Source of the DNA: an uncultured Treponema sp.
GTDB lineage: Bacteria; Spirochaetota; Spirochaetia; Treponematales; Treponemataceae
Direction: 5' to 3'
Assembly: GCA_937877535.1 (NCBI GenBank)
Contig: CALFJF010000043.1
Location: 1 to 20,233 of the forward strand
DNA: 20,233 nt
Below the pieces are notes generated by a model. That model searched no databases. It was not told the origin of the DNA and was given only the letters and a program-made list of their open reading frames with translations. A program made the translations under genes and the position numbers. Position 1 is the first letter of the stretch. Every line of letters starts with the position of its first letter. This document shows positions 1 to 6,600 of the stretch, piece after piece.

Positions 1-202
1 AAAATCCATAGATTCCTTGAAAAAACTAAAACACCGAAAATCATTCTTCGTCGATATAAAACTGCGTTCAAAATTTTCCGAAAATGTGAGAAGTTTCATT
101 TTGGAATCGCACAGTCATAGGGGAAACCTGAAAGGAACTGGCGGTTGCTCTTCAAACTCTACCGTTGCAAATGCAGCGGAATTCAACTTTGGAGGGCGCG
201 TG

Positions 203-271
203 ATGACGGCAAAAATCGTTTTGATTTTAGCGATTGTCTGCTTTCTTTTGGCAGGCTATCTGGCTTGGTAA
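203..271 (+). CDS. Possible 22-residue single-pass membrane peptide
   Basis: A short ORF reads as Met-Thr-Ala-Lys followed by an almost unbroken hydrophobic stretch and ends in Tyr-Leu-Ala-Trp. It would span a membrane once. The ATG at 203 has a good ribosome binding site (GGAGGG, 191-196), and the stop is followed 38 bp later by a strong terminator. The frame is open upstream to a TTG at 17, but that extension is basic, Ser-rich and lacks a ribosome site, so I prefer the short form. Size and composition recall small membrane proteins and type I toxins of the Ibs kind, but no antisense RNA can be identified. The function is unknown. Confidence 0.4.
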   Translation: MTAKIVLILAIVCFLLAGYLAW

Positions 272-308
272 TTACGCACTCTTTGCTGATTTTGTAAAGA
301 GTAAAAAG

Positions 309-345
309 AAAACCGCCTAAGTCTTCTACAACTTGGCGGTTTTTC
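309..345 (+). terminator. Rho-independent terminator, probably bidirectional
   Basis: AAAACCGCC pairs with GGCGGTTTT; the stem is extended by AAGT/ACTT past one bulged T, with a short loop. A run of five T follows on the plus strand. The minus strand also ends in a T-rich run (TTTTCTTTTT). It would end transcription of the small ORF at 203-271. Confidence 0.85.
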
Positions 346-477
346 GCAAAACAAATCGAAGACCAACCGTAGTTCTTGGGAACGTTAGCGCGTTCCCGTG
401 ATTGTGCTTCTTTTGTAAGAGTATCGGATTATTCCGAAAAAGTCCATAGATTTTTATGGTTTTCTGGGTATTCATCG

Positions 478-548
478 CGTCATTCTGAGCGTCGCGAAGA
501 ATCTCGCTTTTCAAAGATTCTTCGGTCGCTTTGCTTCCTCAAAATGAC
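478..548. repeat. REP-like imperfect inverted repeat (GTCATTYTGAG element)
   Basis: The left arm begins GTCATTCTGAGCG and ends GAAGAATC. The right arm, read on the minus strand, begins GTCATTTTGAGGAAG and ends CGAAGAATC. The arms are about 30 nt with a loop of roughly 10 nt. Elements with this GTCATT.TGAG...GAAGAATC consensus occur as dispersed intergenic palindromes in many bacteria, from my recollection. It is non-coding. Confidence 0.65.
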
Positions 549-560
549 ACCATTTTTGAG

Positions 561-586
561 CAAGGAACTAAAGTTCCTTGTTTTTT
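561..586 (+). terminator. Rho-independent terminator-like hairpin
   Basis: CAAGGAACT and AGTTCCTTG form a perfect stem around AA (the physical loop is probably CTAAAG), followed directly by six T. No gene with a clear start lies upstream, so it may end an unannotated short transcript or insulate the downstream operon. The T run is also the edge of the neighbouring dispersed repeat. Confidence 0.6.
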
Positions 587-652
587 CTGGGCATTGAGCG
601 CGTCGAAATGCAAAGTCCACGATAGCGTGGTGGTTTCGACACGCTCAACCTC
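581..652 (-). repeat. Dispersed palindromic repeat, copy 1 (inverted relative to copy 2)
   Basis: The outer arms TTGAGCGCGTCGAAA (594-608) and TTTCGACACGCTCAA (634-648) pair at 14 of 15 positions, and an inner CCACG/CGTGG stem lies between them. The reverse complement of this block matches 4795-4868 across both arms and out to the CAATGCCCAGAAAAAA flank, so the two are inverted copies of one element on either side of the outer-membrane protein array. Confidence 0.75.
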
Positions 653-733
653 CGAGCAGATTTGTTCAACCTTCAAAAAAATCTCAACCTCCGAGGAAAC
701 TGGTTCAACTTCAAAAAAATCTCAACCACTGAG
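644..733. repeat. Tandem repeat, about 39 bp, two and a third copies
   Basis: The units start at 644, 683 and 721 with CTCAACCTCCGAG (the last CTCAACCACTGAG). The first two continue to TTCAAC...TTCAAAAAAAT with a few substitutions and a 1-bp length difference. The unit begins inside the arm of the adjacent palindrome, so it probably arose by local slippage from that element. Confidence 0.7.
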
Positions 734-776
734 AAAAAAATCCAAGAAGATGTCGGAATTGCACAAAATAAAAAAT

Positions 777-805
777 TTGACTTTTTGCGTGGGGGGGGGT
801 AAGAT
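777..805 (+). promoter_or_regulatory. Promoter with G9 homopolymer in the -35/-10 spacer
   Basis: A -35 box TTGACT (777-782) and a -10 box TAAGAT (800-805) are separated by exactly 17 nt, the last nine of which are G (791-799). The predicted transcription start near 812 leaves a leader of about 64 nt before the ATG at 876. Gain or loss of G by slipped-strand mispairing would shift spacing away from the optimum, as in known phase-variable promoters such as Neisseria porA. Spacing at G9 suggests an ON state. The boxes match consensus at 5/6 and 4/6 positions. No promoter is apparent before the second and third genes of the array. Confidence 0.75.
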
Positions 806-831
806 AACAACTAGAGTGGGTGTAGTGTAAC

Positions 832-848
832 AAGTCGTCGGCTTGTCA
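832..848. promoter_or_regulatory. 17-bp imperfect palindrome in the operon leader
   Basis: ACAAGTCGTCGGCTTGT is symmetric apart from three central-region positions. It lies between the predicted start of transcription and the ribosome site, so it could be an operator for a dimeric regulator or a small hairpin in the mRNA leader. Confidence 0.4.
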
Positions 849-875
849 TCTACTGAAAAATAGGAGGATTTTTTT

Positions 876-2126
876 ATGAAAAAAATCGTATCAGCGCTAA
901 CATTGTCGGCGTTGACCCTTGGCGTAGCGAGTGCTGCGGACATCTCCATAGAGTACAATACGAATGCAAGTTTGTACAAAGAGACGCATACTCGTAAAGA
1001 AGGGAATACGTCGTATGGTAGCGGAACAAAGGAAGTCTTAGACCTTAAAGGCTACGGAGATGCGGAGTCTGATTTTATAATCAAGGCTTCAAACGACTTT
1101 GCGGGGTTTGTACTTGATATTGACCCAAACGCTTCCGAAAAGAAAAACACGCTTGACGAGTACTACGGCTGGCTGAGATACGGGAATTTGCAAGTAACAA
1201 CGGGCAAATGGACTGGCAGGTACGTAAACCGCGTAAAAGAAGACGCTGGAAGTTGGGCCGATGACGACTTTGAGCGATACAAGCCAGGTATGGCAGGAAT
1301 CGGAATGTACGGAATGGACATCGACAACCTTACGCGAAATACCGGTGACAAAAATGGCGACCAAGTGCTTGGAACGTCGGTTGCGTACACGCTTGACGCG
1401 GGCGACATTAGCGTTCTTGCAAAAGGCTTAGTCATTGAAAGCGGTCGATGGGGCGGCTTTATTAAAGGCGAGTCTGGTGCGTATCAAAACGATATTGAAG
1501 GCGGACTTGGCGGAGAACTTGCTGTAAGAATGGACAAATTGTTTGACATAAATCTTGCAGTGCGTTCGCTTCATCGCAACGAATTGGCGTTTGGTCTTTT
1601 TGTGCGTCCGCTCGTTCTTGAAGAATTGAACGCGCTCATTGGATTTACGTTTGGACGCGACTTCAAAGATTACGGCGACGGCATGGATTCAAACTACTAC
1701 GAATGGGCAGTTGACCTTCGCGCTCGATACGCGATTACAGACAGTCTTTTTGTAACCACAATGAACAATATTTCTGTTCAAAATGCTGCCAAAGCAAAAG
1801 GTGGCGAAGACAACAATTTGTGGCACATTTGGAACATGGTAAGCGTTGCTTACGACGCAAGCGAGCAACTTAGATTGCAACTGACAGCGCAAAACGAAGG
1901 CTACTTAAAAGCAACTCAGAACGGTACTGATTATGCCAGTGGCGACTTGGGCGGCTTTACAATCAGCGTGATTCCTGGCGTTGTTTGGTCATTTAACGAA
2001 AACGCTTCGATTACCGCAGGACTCAAATTGGAGTGGGAAAATGTCGGCGCAACGAATGCTTGGAAGGATGAAAATTCTTCTACTCGCACCGTTCAAATTC
2101 CAATCGTGTTTGATGTTGCGCTGTAA
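876..2126 (+). CDS. Treponema-type outer-membrane beta-barrel protein, paralog 1
   Basis: A 416-residue exported protein with an N-terminal signal peptide (MKKIVSALTLSALTLGVASA, cleaved before ADISIEY). The mature part is rich in alternating hydrophobic/polar beta strands and has no internal membrane helices, as expected of an outer-membrane barrel. Landmarks shared with the next gene are DEYYGW, ERYKPG, FGLF, WAVDLRARY, VTTMNNIS and IWNM.SVA. The start has a strong site, AGGAGG at 862-867, 8 nt from the ATG. It is first in a three-gene array of paralogs (gaps of 18 and 36 bp) read from a promoter with a poly-G spacer, so its expression may switch on and off. Porin or surface antigen roles are plausible, but I do not recognise a named gene. 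Confidence 0.8.
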   Translation: MKKIVSALTLSALTLGVASAADISIEYNTNASLYKETHTRKEGNTSYGSGTKEVLDLKGYGDAESDFIIKASNDFAGFVLDIDPNASEKKNTLDEYYGWLRYGNLQVTTGKWTGRYVNRVKEDAGSWADDDFERYKPGMAGIGMYGMDIDNLTRNTGDKNGDQVLGTSVAYTLDAGDISVLAKGLVIESGRWGGFIKGESGAYQNDIEGGLGGELAVRMDKLFDINLAVRSLHRNELAFGLFVRPLVLEELNALIGFTFGRDFKDYGDGMDSNYYEWAVDLRARYAITDSLFVTTMNNISVQNAAKAKGGEDNNLWHIWNMVSVAYDASEQLRLQLTAQNEGYLKATQNGTDYASGDLGGFTISVIPGVVWSFNENASITAGLKLEWENVGATNAWKDENSSTRTVQIPIVFDVAL

Positions 2127-2144
2127 TACGGAGGAGAACAGAAT

Positions 2145-3302
2145 ATGAAAAAGATACTTTCAACACTGGCAGCCTCCGCGATTCTCGCGGGAACGGCAGC
2201 GGCAGCGGACGTTAGCCTTGAATTTACGCAAGGCGCACTCTTGGCTGGAAAAAACAGCAAAACTGACGGCACACCAATGGATAACGAATACCGCAAACTT
2301 GACTTGAACGGTTATATGTTTAGAACCAGCGGAGACGTTACGTTTAGCGTTTCAACAGACGACGTGGGTGTAACCCTTACAATCGACCCGTACTACGAAG
2401 AAAAAGGAAAAGTAGCAGACGGGACAGGCGACAAAACTTTCTTTAGCGAGTACTACGGTTGGGTCAATTTCTTTGAGGGGCAAATGCAACTCAAAAGCGG
2501 TGTGTACGAAACTCGCTCATTAAACCTTATGGACGACGGCGGTTGGAACTGGCTTGATGACCAGTACGCTCGCTATAAACCTGGCGTAGTAAACGGAAGT
2601 GCGGCAGAAGATATTGCAAACCTCACAAACGGAAAACTTGCAATGCAACTTTCTTACGAAACTGACAGCATTTATGTAGCGGGAGCAGTTGTGGACGCAG
2701 ACGGCACAGACGGAAAGTACGGCGCGTTTGATAGCAAAGCGGGTTTTGCGTTTGAGTTTGGAGTTGCGGCAACCGAGGACATTACACTGAGCGCGTATTT
2801 GCGAACGCTTGAAAACGATAAATTTGGATTTGGACTTTTTATGGAACACAGTGCGTTCACGCTAAAAGACAAAGAATTTGACGTTCTTGCAGGTCTTACA
2901 TTGGGACAGACGAGTTCTTCTGGTTCAAGCAACTTTGAATGGGCACTTGACCTTCGCGCACAGCATGAACTTTCTGACACGGTTACGCTCACCACGATGC
3001 ACAACCTTTCGAGTTCTCCAAGTCAAAACTCAGCAAAGGATAATTCAACATACTCAATCTGGGATATGGCAAGCGTTGCAGTTCAAACAAGCGAAGAAAT
3101 TACCGTTTCTTTTACTGTTGAGTGGGAATATACAGACCTTACAAAAGGCGGAAACGGAAAACTTGACTTTTTTCCAAGCGTAACGTATTCGCCATGCGAG
3201 GGCGTTGACCTTTCTGGCGGACTTATTATCAAGACCAGTGGATGGTCACACGCTAATAACGTTGACTATGCGGTTCCGGTCGTCCTCCACGTTGCGTTGT
3301 AA
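2145..3302 (+). CDS. Treponema-type outer-membrane beta-barrel protein, paralog 2
   Basis: A 385-residue paralog of the preceding gene. The signal peptide is MKKILSTLAASAILAGTAAA, followed by ADVSLEF. Shared blocks in the same order are SEYYGW, ARYKPG, DIANLT, FGFGLF, WALDLRAQHELSD, TLTTMHNLSS and IWDMASVA, and the C-terminus VPVVLHVAL resembles the IPIVFDVAL end of paralog 1. The extreme C-terminus is Leu, not the Phe typical of proteobacterial barrels. The ribosome site is GGAGGAG before the ATG, and the gene begins 18 bp after paralog 1 with no terminator between, so co-transcription is likely. Divergence is concentrated in the segments between shared blocks, which may be surface loops. 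The substrate is unknown. Confidence 0.8.
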   Translation: MKKILSTLAASAILAGTAAAADVSLEFTQGALLAGKNSKTDGTPMDNEYRKLDLNGYMFRTSGDVTFSVSTDDVGVTLTIDPYYEEKGKVADGTGDKTFFSEYYGWVNFFEGQMQLKSGVYETRSLNLMDDGGWNWLDDQYARYKPGVVNGSAAEDIANLTNGKLAMQLSYETDSIYVAGAVVDADGTDGKYGAFDSKAGFAFEFGVAATEDITLSAYLRTLENDKFGFGLFMEHSAFTLKDKEFDVLAGLTLGQTSSSGSSNFEWALDLRAQHELSDTVTLTTMHNLSSSPSQNSAKDNSTYSIWDMASVAVQTSEEITVSFTVEWEYTDLTKGGNGKLDFFPSVTYSPCEGVDLSGGLIIKTSGWSHANNVDYAVPVVLHVAL

Positions 3303-3338
3303 TGGCGGCGTGAAGAGAAACATGGAGGAAAAGAGAAT

Positions 3339-4646
3339 ATGAAAAAAATAATCAGCGCGGTGGCTCTCACCGCATTGGTAGCGGGTGTGGCTACAGCAGA
3401 CGTAAAGTTTAGTTTGAACTACCGCACCCAGATGCTCGGCTATTCGCGTCTTATCAACGCACCTAATAAAAATACGTATGAGAATCATAACTACTGGTTC
3501 AAAAATGCTCAGGGATATGCTGCGGCAAGCGACAACGTGAATGTAAGTGCGTCAAATGAGTACGCAGGCGTTACGGTACGAATTGACCCAGCATTCAACT
3601 CATTGACGCTTAATCAGTACTCGGCGTATATTCGTCTTGGCAGTTTTGAATTGGGCGCGGGCGTTTTTAAGGACGGTCGATACAATGGAGACTTCCAGTT
3701 GAAAAACGACAGCGATAATGGAAACTACGGAGGAGAAACGTTTGCAGCGTATAAATTGGGAACAATTTATAAAGCGTCGCTCACAACCGAAGTTGACAAC
3801 CTTGCAGGTTTTGCAGGAACGGACAATCTTGCCACGGGCTACATTCAATGGAAAGGCGAAGTGGCAGAAATTCCAATTACCGCAGATTTTGCTTTGATTG
3901 GACTTGGTTCAGACACTACTTATGACAAAGACAACCAAGTTGGGTCAGGTTTTGGACTTAGACTTGACGCAAAATTTGATTTGGCAGAAGTACAGTTCGT
4001 TTACAAAACGGCAAGTATCAAAAATCAACAATCTGGCGTTGATGTTGAGCCAAACGAAGCACGTGCGGCAGCTCTTCACTTTCTTTTGGGAGACCTTGTT
4101 CCAAACACAAAGATTACGGTTGGTGGAGCGGCAGGTTGGCTTAAAGGCGACCTTACAGAAGCAAACCTTGACCTGCGCGCTCGCTATGCTGACGGACCGC
4201 TTTCTGTAACGTTCTTTACCAATATTAGCCACATTACAAACGAGTATTATGTTGCTCCAAAATATGGAAAACATATTGGTGCGTATTACTATGGTGATAA
4301 AGAGAAAATTACAAGCCCTGAAAACACTATAGGTTCGCATGGTTCTCAAAAGTATGACACGGCAATGTGGAATCTTTTGGGAGTTCGCTTCAAAATCGAC
4401 GACACGTTTACGGCGCTCTTTAGCGCAGGCGACCTCATCAGCCTTTCAAACATCACTGATGACGAATGGACTGGTGTAGAAGCGTTTGTAGCCCCTGGAA
4501 TCCAACTTTTTGCGGGCGGAAAAACGAGCATTGTAACCTATGCTCGCTTTGGCTGGAGTCATCTTGGCGTAAAAGATTACGACAAAGACGGCGAAGGACC
4601 AGAATTTGCAGTCATCGTGCCAATCATCATGCGCGTAAGGTTGTAG
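3339..4646 (+). CDS. Treponema-type outer-membrane beta-barrel protein, paralog 3
   Basis: A 435-residue, more divergent member of the same family. The signal peptide is MKKIISAVALTALVAGVATA, followed by DVKFSLNYR. The family layout is still visible: GYAAASDNVNVSASNEYAGVTVRIDP aligns in position with the early strands of paralogs 1 and 2, NQYSAYIRLGSF replaces the EYYGW block, and NLDLRARY, FTNISH and MWNLLGVRF replace the later ones. It ends IVPIIMRVRL. GGAGGAAAAGAG precedes the ATG by a suitable distance. It is the last gene of the array, and its stop codon is followed within 2 bp by a 14-bp tandem repeat. It is probably a porin-like or adhesin-like surface protein; neither role is shown by sequence alone. 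Confidence 0.78.
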   Translation: MKKIISAVALTALVAGVATADVKFSLNYRTQMLGYSRLINAPNKNTYENHNYWFKNAQGYAAASDNVNVSASNEYAGVTVRIDPAFNSLTLNQYSAYIRLGSFELGAGVFKDGRYNGDFQLKNDSDNGNYGGETFAAYKLGTIYKASLTTEVDNLAGFAGTDNLATGYIQWKGEVAEIPITADFALIGLGSDTTYDKDNQVGSGFGLRLDAKFDLAEVQFVYKTASIKNQQSGVDVEPNEARAAALHFLLGDLVPNTKITVGGAAGWLKGDLTEANLDLRARYADGPLSVTFFTNISHITNEYYVAPKYGKHIGAYYYGDKEKITSPENTIGSHGSQKYDTAMWNLLGVRFKIDDTFTALFSAGDLISLSNITDDEWTGVEAFVAPGIQLFAGGKTSIVTYARFGWSHLGVKDYDKDGEGPEFAVIVPIIMRVRL

Positions 4647-4648
4647 AA

Positions 4649-4704
4649 AACAAGAGTGCAGAAACAAGAGTGCAGAAACAAGGGTGCAGAAACAAGGGTG
4701 CAGA
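4649..4704 (+). repeat. 14-bp tandem repeat, four copies
   Basis: The unit is AACAAGRGTGCAGA. Copies at 4649, 4663, 4677 and 4691 differ only at the R position (A, A, G, G), and a fifth partial copy runs into the adjacent palindrome. It starts two bases after the stop codon of the third outer-membrane protein gene. Near-identity of copies suggests recent slippage and probable copy-number variation among strains. Confidence 0.85.
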
Positions 4705-4740
4705 AACAAGGGGCTTAAGCCCCTTGTTAAGCCCCTTGTC
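4705..4740. repeat. 24-bp perfect palindrome with a second copy of its right arm
   Basis: AACAAGGGGC, TTAA and GCCCCTTGTT (4705-4728) form a perfect palindrome, and the unit TAAGCCCCTTGT then repeats once more to 4739. The first bases of the left arm continue the 14-bp tandem repeat. A strong GC-rich hairpin after the last outer-membrane protein gene could protect the mRNA 3' end or slow polymerase, but no T run follows, so it is not a standard terminator. Confidence 0.7.
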
Positions 4741-4751
4741 AGTAGTTCTGT

Positions 4752-4793
4752 GGCAGTTGAGCGAGTCTGCTCGGCAGTTGAGCGAGTCTGCTC
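4752..4793 (+). repeat. 21-bp tandem repeat, two exact copies
   Basis: GGCAGTTGAGCGAGTCTGCTC occurs at 4752-4772 and 4773-4793, and a diverged third unit (GGTGGTTGAGCGAAGTCGAAA) starts the dispersed palindrome next to it. It mirrors the tandem expansion seen beside copy 1 of that palindrome at 644-733. Confidence 0.75.
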
Positions 4794-4794
4794 G

Positions 4795-4868
4795 GTGGTT
4801 GAGCGAAGTCGAAACCACCGCGACATTGCGGGCTGGCATTTCGACAGGCTCAATGCCCAGAAAAAATC
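4795..4868 (+). repeat. Dispersed palindromic repeat, copy 2
   Basis: The arms are TTGAGCGAAGTCGAAA (4799-4814) and TTTCGACAGGCTCAA (4839-4853), with CAATGCCCAGAAAAAA at the right edge. It matches the reverse complement of 581-652. Palindromes with a TTGAGC...TCGAAA core are common dispersed intergenic elements in bacteria, as I recall; no protein is encoded. Confidence 0.75.
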
Positions 4869-4922
4869 GGTCTGGCGGAAACGCCTAGCAACACGTTTCA
4901 AACAAACACAAAGGAGAAAAAC

Positions 4923-6278
4923 ATGAAAAAAATGAACAAAGCGTTCGCCATTCTTGCAGGTGCTGCCCTCGCATTCGGCGGACTTTTTATCGGTTGTTCC
5001 GAAGACAACGGGGCATTGGGCGACCCAGAGAAAATTATAGAAACTGCAAACAGCGATGCAACGAAGGCTGCAGAGAACGACGGAACAAAAGAAGATTCGG
5101 ATGACGCTACCGATAAGGGAGGTTCTGGGGCTGCGCTTCCATGGACGGCAAACCTTACGACAGTTTCAACAGCGTTGGCGGATTACAAATCTACTGACGA
5201 CCCGCCAAAGTTGAATATAGGAACTGACCCCGCTACGGTTGATACCGCGCTTGTGGTTTACAGTAAATCAGGACAAATTCGTGTGCGATCCGATGGCACG
5301 CTCAACTACAACGGCGGAACTGCTGCTGCGTTTACAAAGACGACGGTCGGAGAAACGCTTACAGAAACGCTCGACCGCTACGTGGGTGTGGACACCTCAA
5401 AATTCACAAACACAGGAAACGCGAAAGTTACGATTTCAGTAAAAGTCGTAAAGTCAGGAAATGCAACTGGAGACACTGGCATCGTCGTGCTTGTTGACAG
5501 TTCAAACAAAATCCTCGCTGTGCGTAATAACGTAGCAGTCAAGAATGGCGAGGACAATTTTGACATCGATGCAACTGTCGCAATCGGCACAAAAGTATAC
5601 TGCGGCTTCTCCCGTGGCGGAGCTGGTGGTGGCGGAATCGATGTGGTAGGAGCAAAGGCAGAAGTTGCCGCTGGCGGCAGCACACCCGCCACTGGCGACT
5701 CGGGCAGTGGTTCTGGAAGTGGCTCAGGTACAGGAAGCGGAACGAGTGGAACTGGTACTAGTACGGGAACAGGAGGAACAACAACTGACGATAACGGCGG
5801 TTCTGACGACCAAGAGACGACGGAGACCGTCACCGTGAACGCCGCATGGGATTTCACTAGCAACGCTCGCGATGGAACAGCAGTAGACGGAGTTTCTGCG
5901 ACAAAAGGCGGTTCTCAGCCTAGCTCAGCAATCGAGCTGACCACGAACAAGACTGGCTCGGGCGCGACGATGACAGTCCTGACGAACACGAAGTGCGAGT
6001 GGAACGGCAAGCTCCAGTTCTCGACGGGCGAAAGCGACAAGGACTTGTTCACCATAACCGCGGACGCGGACTGCACGGCGGTCATCAAGGTCGGCTCGTC
6101 GAGCGGTTCAAAGACATCGGGAAAAGTCAACGCACTCAAGCTCGGGAGCACCGTCATTTACGACTTTGACTCGAAAGACACAAAAGATGCCGTTGAAAAA
6201 ACGGTATCTCTCGCAAAAGGCGCAAATACTTTCAGCGGGTCAGGCATTTGTATTTCGACTGTAAAGTTGAGCAACTAA
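4923..6278 (+). CDS. Two-domain lipoprotein with Gly/Ser/Thr linker
   Basis: A 451-residue predicted lipoprotein. The hydrophobic signal ends in LFIGC with the lipidated Cys at residue 25, then comes an acidic, Asn/Asp-rich tether to about 70. Domain 1 (about 70-249) is beta-rich and contains DTALVVYSKSGQIRV and GIVVLVDSSNKILAV. A low-complexity Gly/Ser/Thr linker spans about 250-302. Domain 2 (about 303-451) starts VTVNAAWDF and contains FTITADADC and KGANTFSGSG; it recurs alone at 7565-8038. The layout suggests a surface-exposed binding lipoprotein with beta-sandwich modules, perhaps for carbohydrate, but no family is firmly recognised. AGGAG at 4911-4915 supports the ATG. Codon use shifts sharply to G/C-ending codons between about 5930 and 6150, inside domain 2, then returns to normal. 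A strong terminator follows. Confidence 0.75.
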   Translation: MKKMNKAFAILAGAALAFGGLFIGCSEDNGALGDPEKIIETANSDATKAAENDGTKEDSDDATDKGGSGAALPWTANLTTVSTALADYKSTDDPPKLNIGTDPATVDTALVVYSKSGQIRVRSDGTLNYNGGTAAAFTKTTVGETLTETLDRYVGVDTSKFTNTGNAKVTISVKVVKSGNATGDTGIVVLVDSSNKILAVRNNVAVKNGEDNFDIDATVAIGTKVYCGFSRGGAGGGGIDVVGAKAEVAAGGSTPATGDSGSGSGSGSGTGSGTSGTGTSTGTGGTTTDDNGGSDDQETTETVTVNAAWDFTSNARDGTAVDGVSATKGGSQPSSAIELTTNKTGSGATMTVLTNTKCEWNGKLQFSTGESDKDLFTITADADCTAVIKVGSSSGSKTSGKVNALKLGSTVIYDFDSKDTKDAVEKTVSLAKGANTFSGSGICISTVKLSN

Positions 6279-6302
6279 TTAAAGTCTAGCGATAAACGCA
6301 AA

Positions 6303-6342
6303 AAACGGGCTTCGATTTTGAAACGAAGCCCGTTTTTTTTTT
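6303..6342 (+). terminator. Strong bidirectional rho-independent terminator
   Basis: AAACGGGCTTCG (6303-6314) pairs perfectly with CGAAGCCCGTTT (6324-6335) around a 9-nt loop, followed by a run of ten T. Six T also follow the stem on the minus strand, so it can end both the lipoprotein gene and the convergent DUF3791-DUF3990 operon. Confidence 0.95.
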
Positions 6343-6377
6343 GTTTACCTCATCTGTTTTTCAAGATTTGCGCAGTA

Positions 6378-6599
6378 CTATGTCGCCGAAGCAGAACATT
6401 CTCGTTCGTATTCATCCGCAATATAATCAGGTCCGTTGCACCAAAAAGCGGTTCTGTCATCAAAAAGCATTTTCGCGGTTTTTGACTTTATGAAACTATC
6501 AAAGGCTGCAATCGGCGATGATTTTTTCCAATCGGCGATAGTCTTGCAAACCATTGCGGCAAGAAGCTCCATGCTGTATTCGTACTTGCTTAATGTCAT
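6378..6599 (-). CDS. Small third protein of the DUF3791-DUF3990 operon
   Basis: A 73-residue soluble protein beginning MTLSKYEYSMELLAAM. The ATG at 6599 follows the DUF3990 stop codon by a single base, so translation is coupled. The C-terminal half carries FIKSKTAKMLFDDRTAFW, then NGPDYIADEYERE. As I recall, a small protein with an (F/Y)xSKTxxxLxD...W..GP.YI...Y..E motif often follows DUF3990 genes in Firmicutes and spirochetes, but its role is not established; it could be an antitoxin or accessory factor. The frame is open upstream into the DUF3990 gene, but that extension is a shadow of it. The gene ends 36 bp before the shared terminator. Confidence 0.75.
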   Translation of the reverse strand: MTLSKYEYSMELLAAMVCKTIADWKKSSPIAAFDSFIKSKTAKMLFDDRTAFWCNGPDYIADEYERECSASAT

Positions 6600-6600
6600 G

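Larger units (their letters stand above)
346..876. other. Intergenic repeat-rich region upstream of the outer-membrane protein operon
   Basis: No convincing gene lies here; the open frames are made of repeat sequence. In order the region holds a small hairpin (GGGAACG/CGTTCCC, 377-395), a long imperfect inverted repeat (478-548), a terminator hairpin (561-586), one copy of a dispersed TTGAGC/TCGAA palindrome (about 581-652), a 39-bp tandem repeat (644-733), the poly-G promoter (777-805) and a leader palindrome (832-848). Confidence 0.7.

Noticed and set aside
1..202. Structured RNA or riboswitch before the small membrane peptide
   Set aside because: Short complementary runs exist but no known RNA family consensus could be recognised.
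17..271. An 84-residue ORF starting at TTG 17
   Set aside because: It has no ribosome site and a basic, Ser-rich extension. The internal ATG at 203 has a strong site and encodes the only protein-like part.
4649..4793. CRISPR array
   Set aside because: The 14-bp and 21-bp units are directly contiguous with no spacers, and no cas genes are present.
4446..4926. Overlapping ORFs of 70-151 residues on both strands around the repeats after the third outer-membrane protein
   Set aside because: They consist of translated tandem repeats and palindromes (repeated ADSLNC, CFCTLVSALL and similar) and lack start signals; they are non-coding artefacts.
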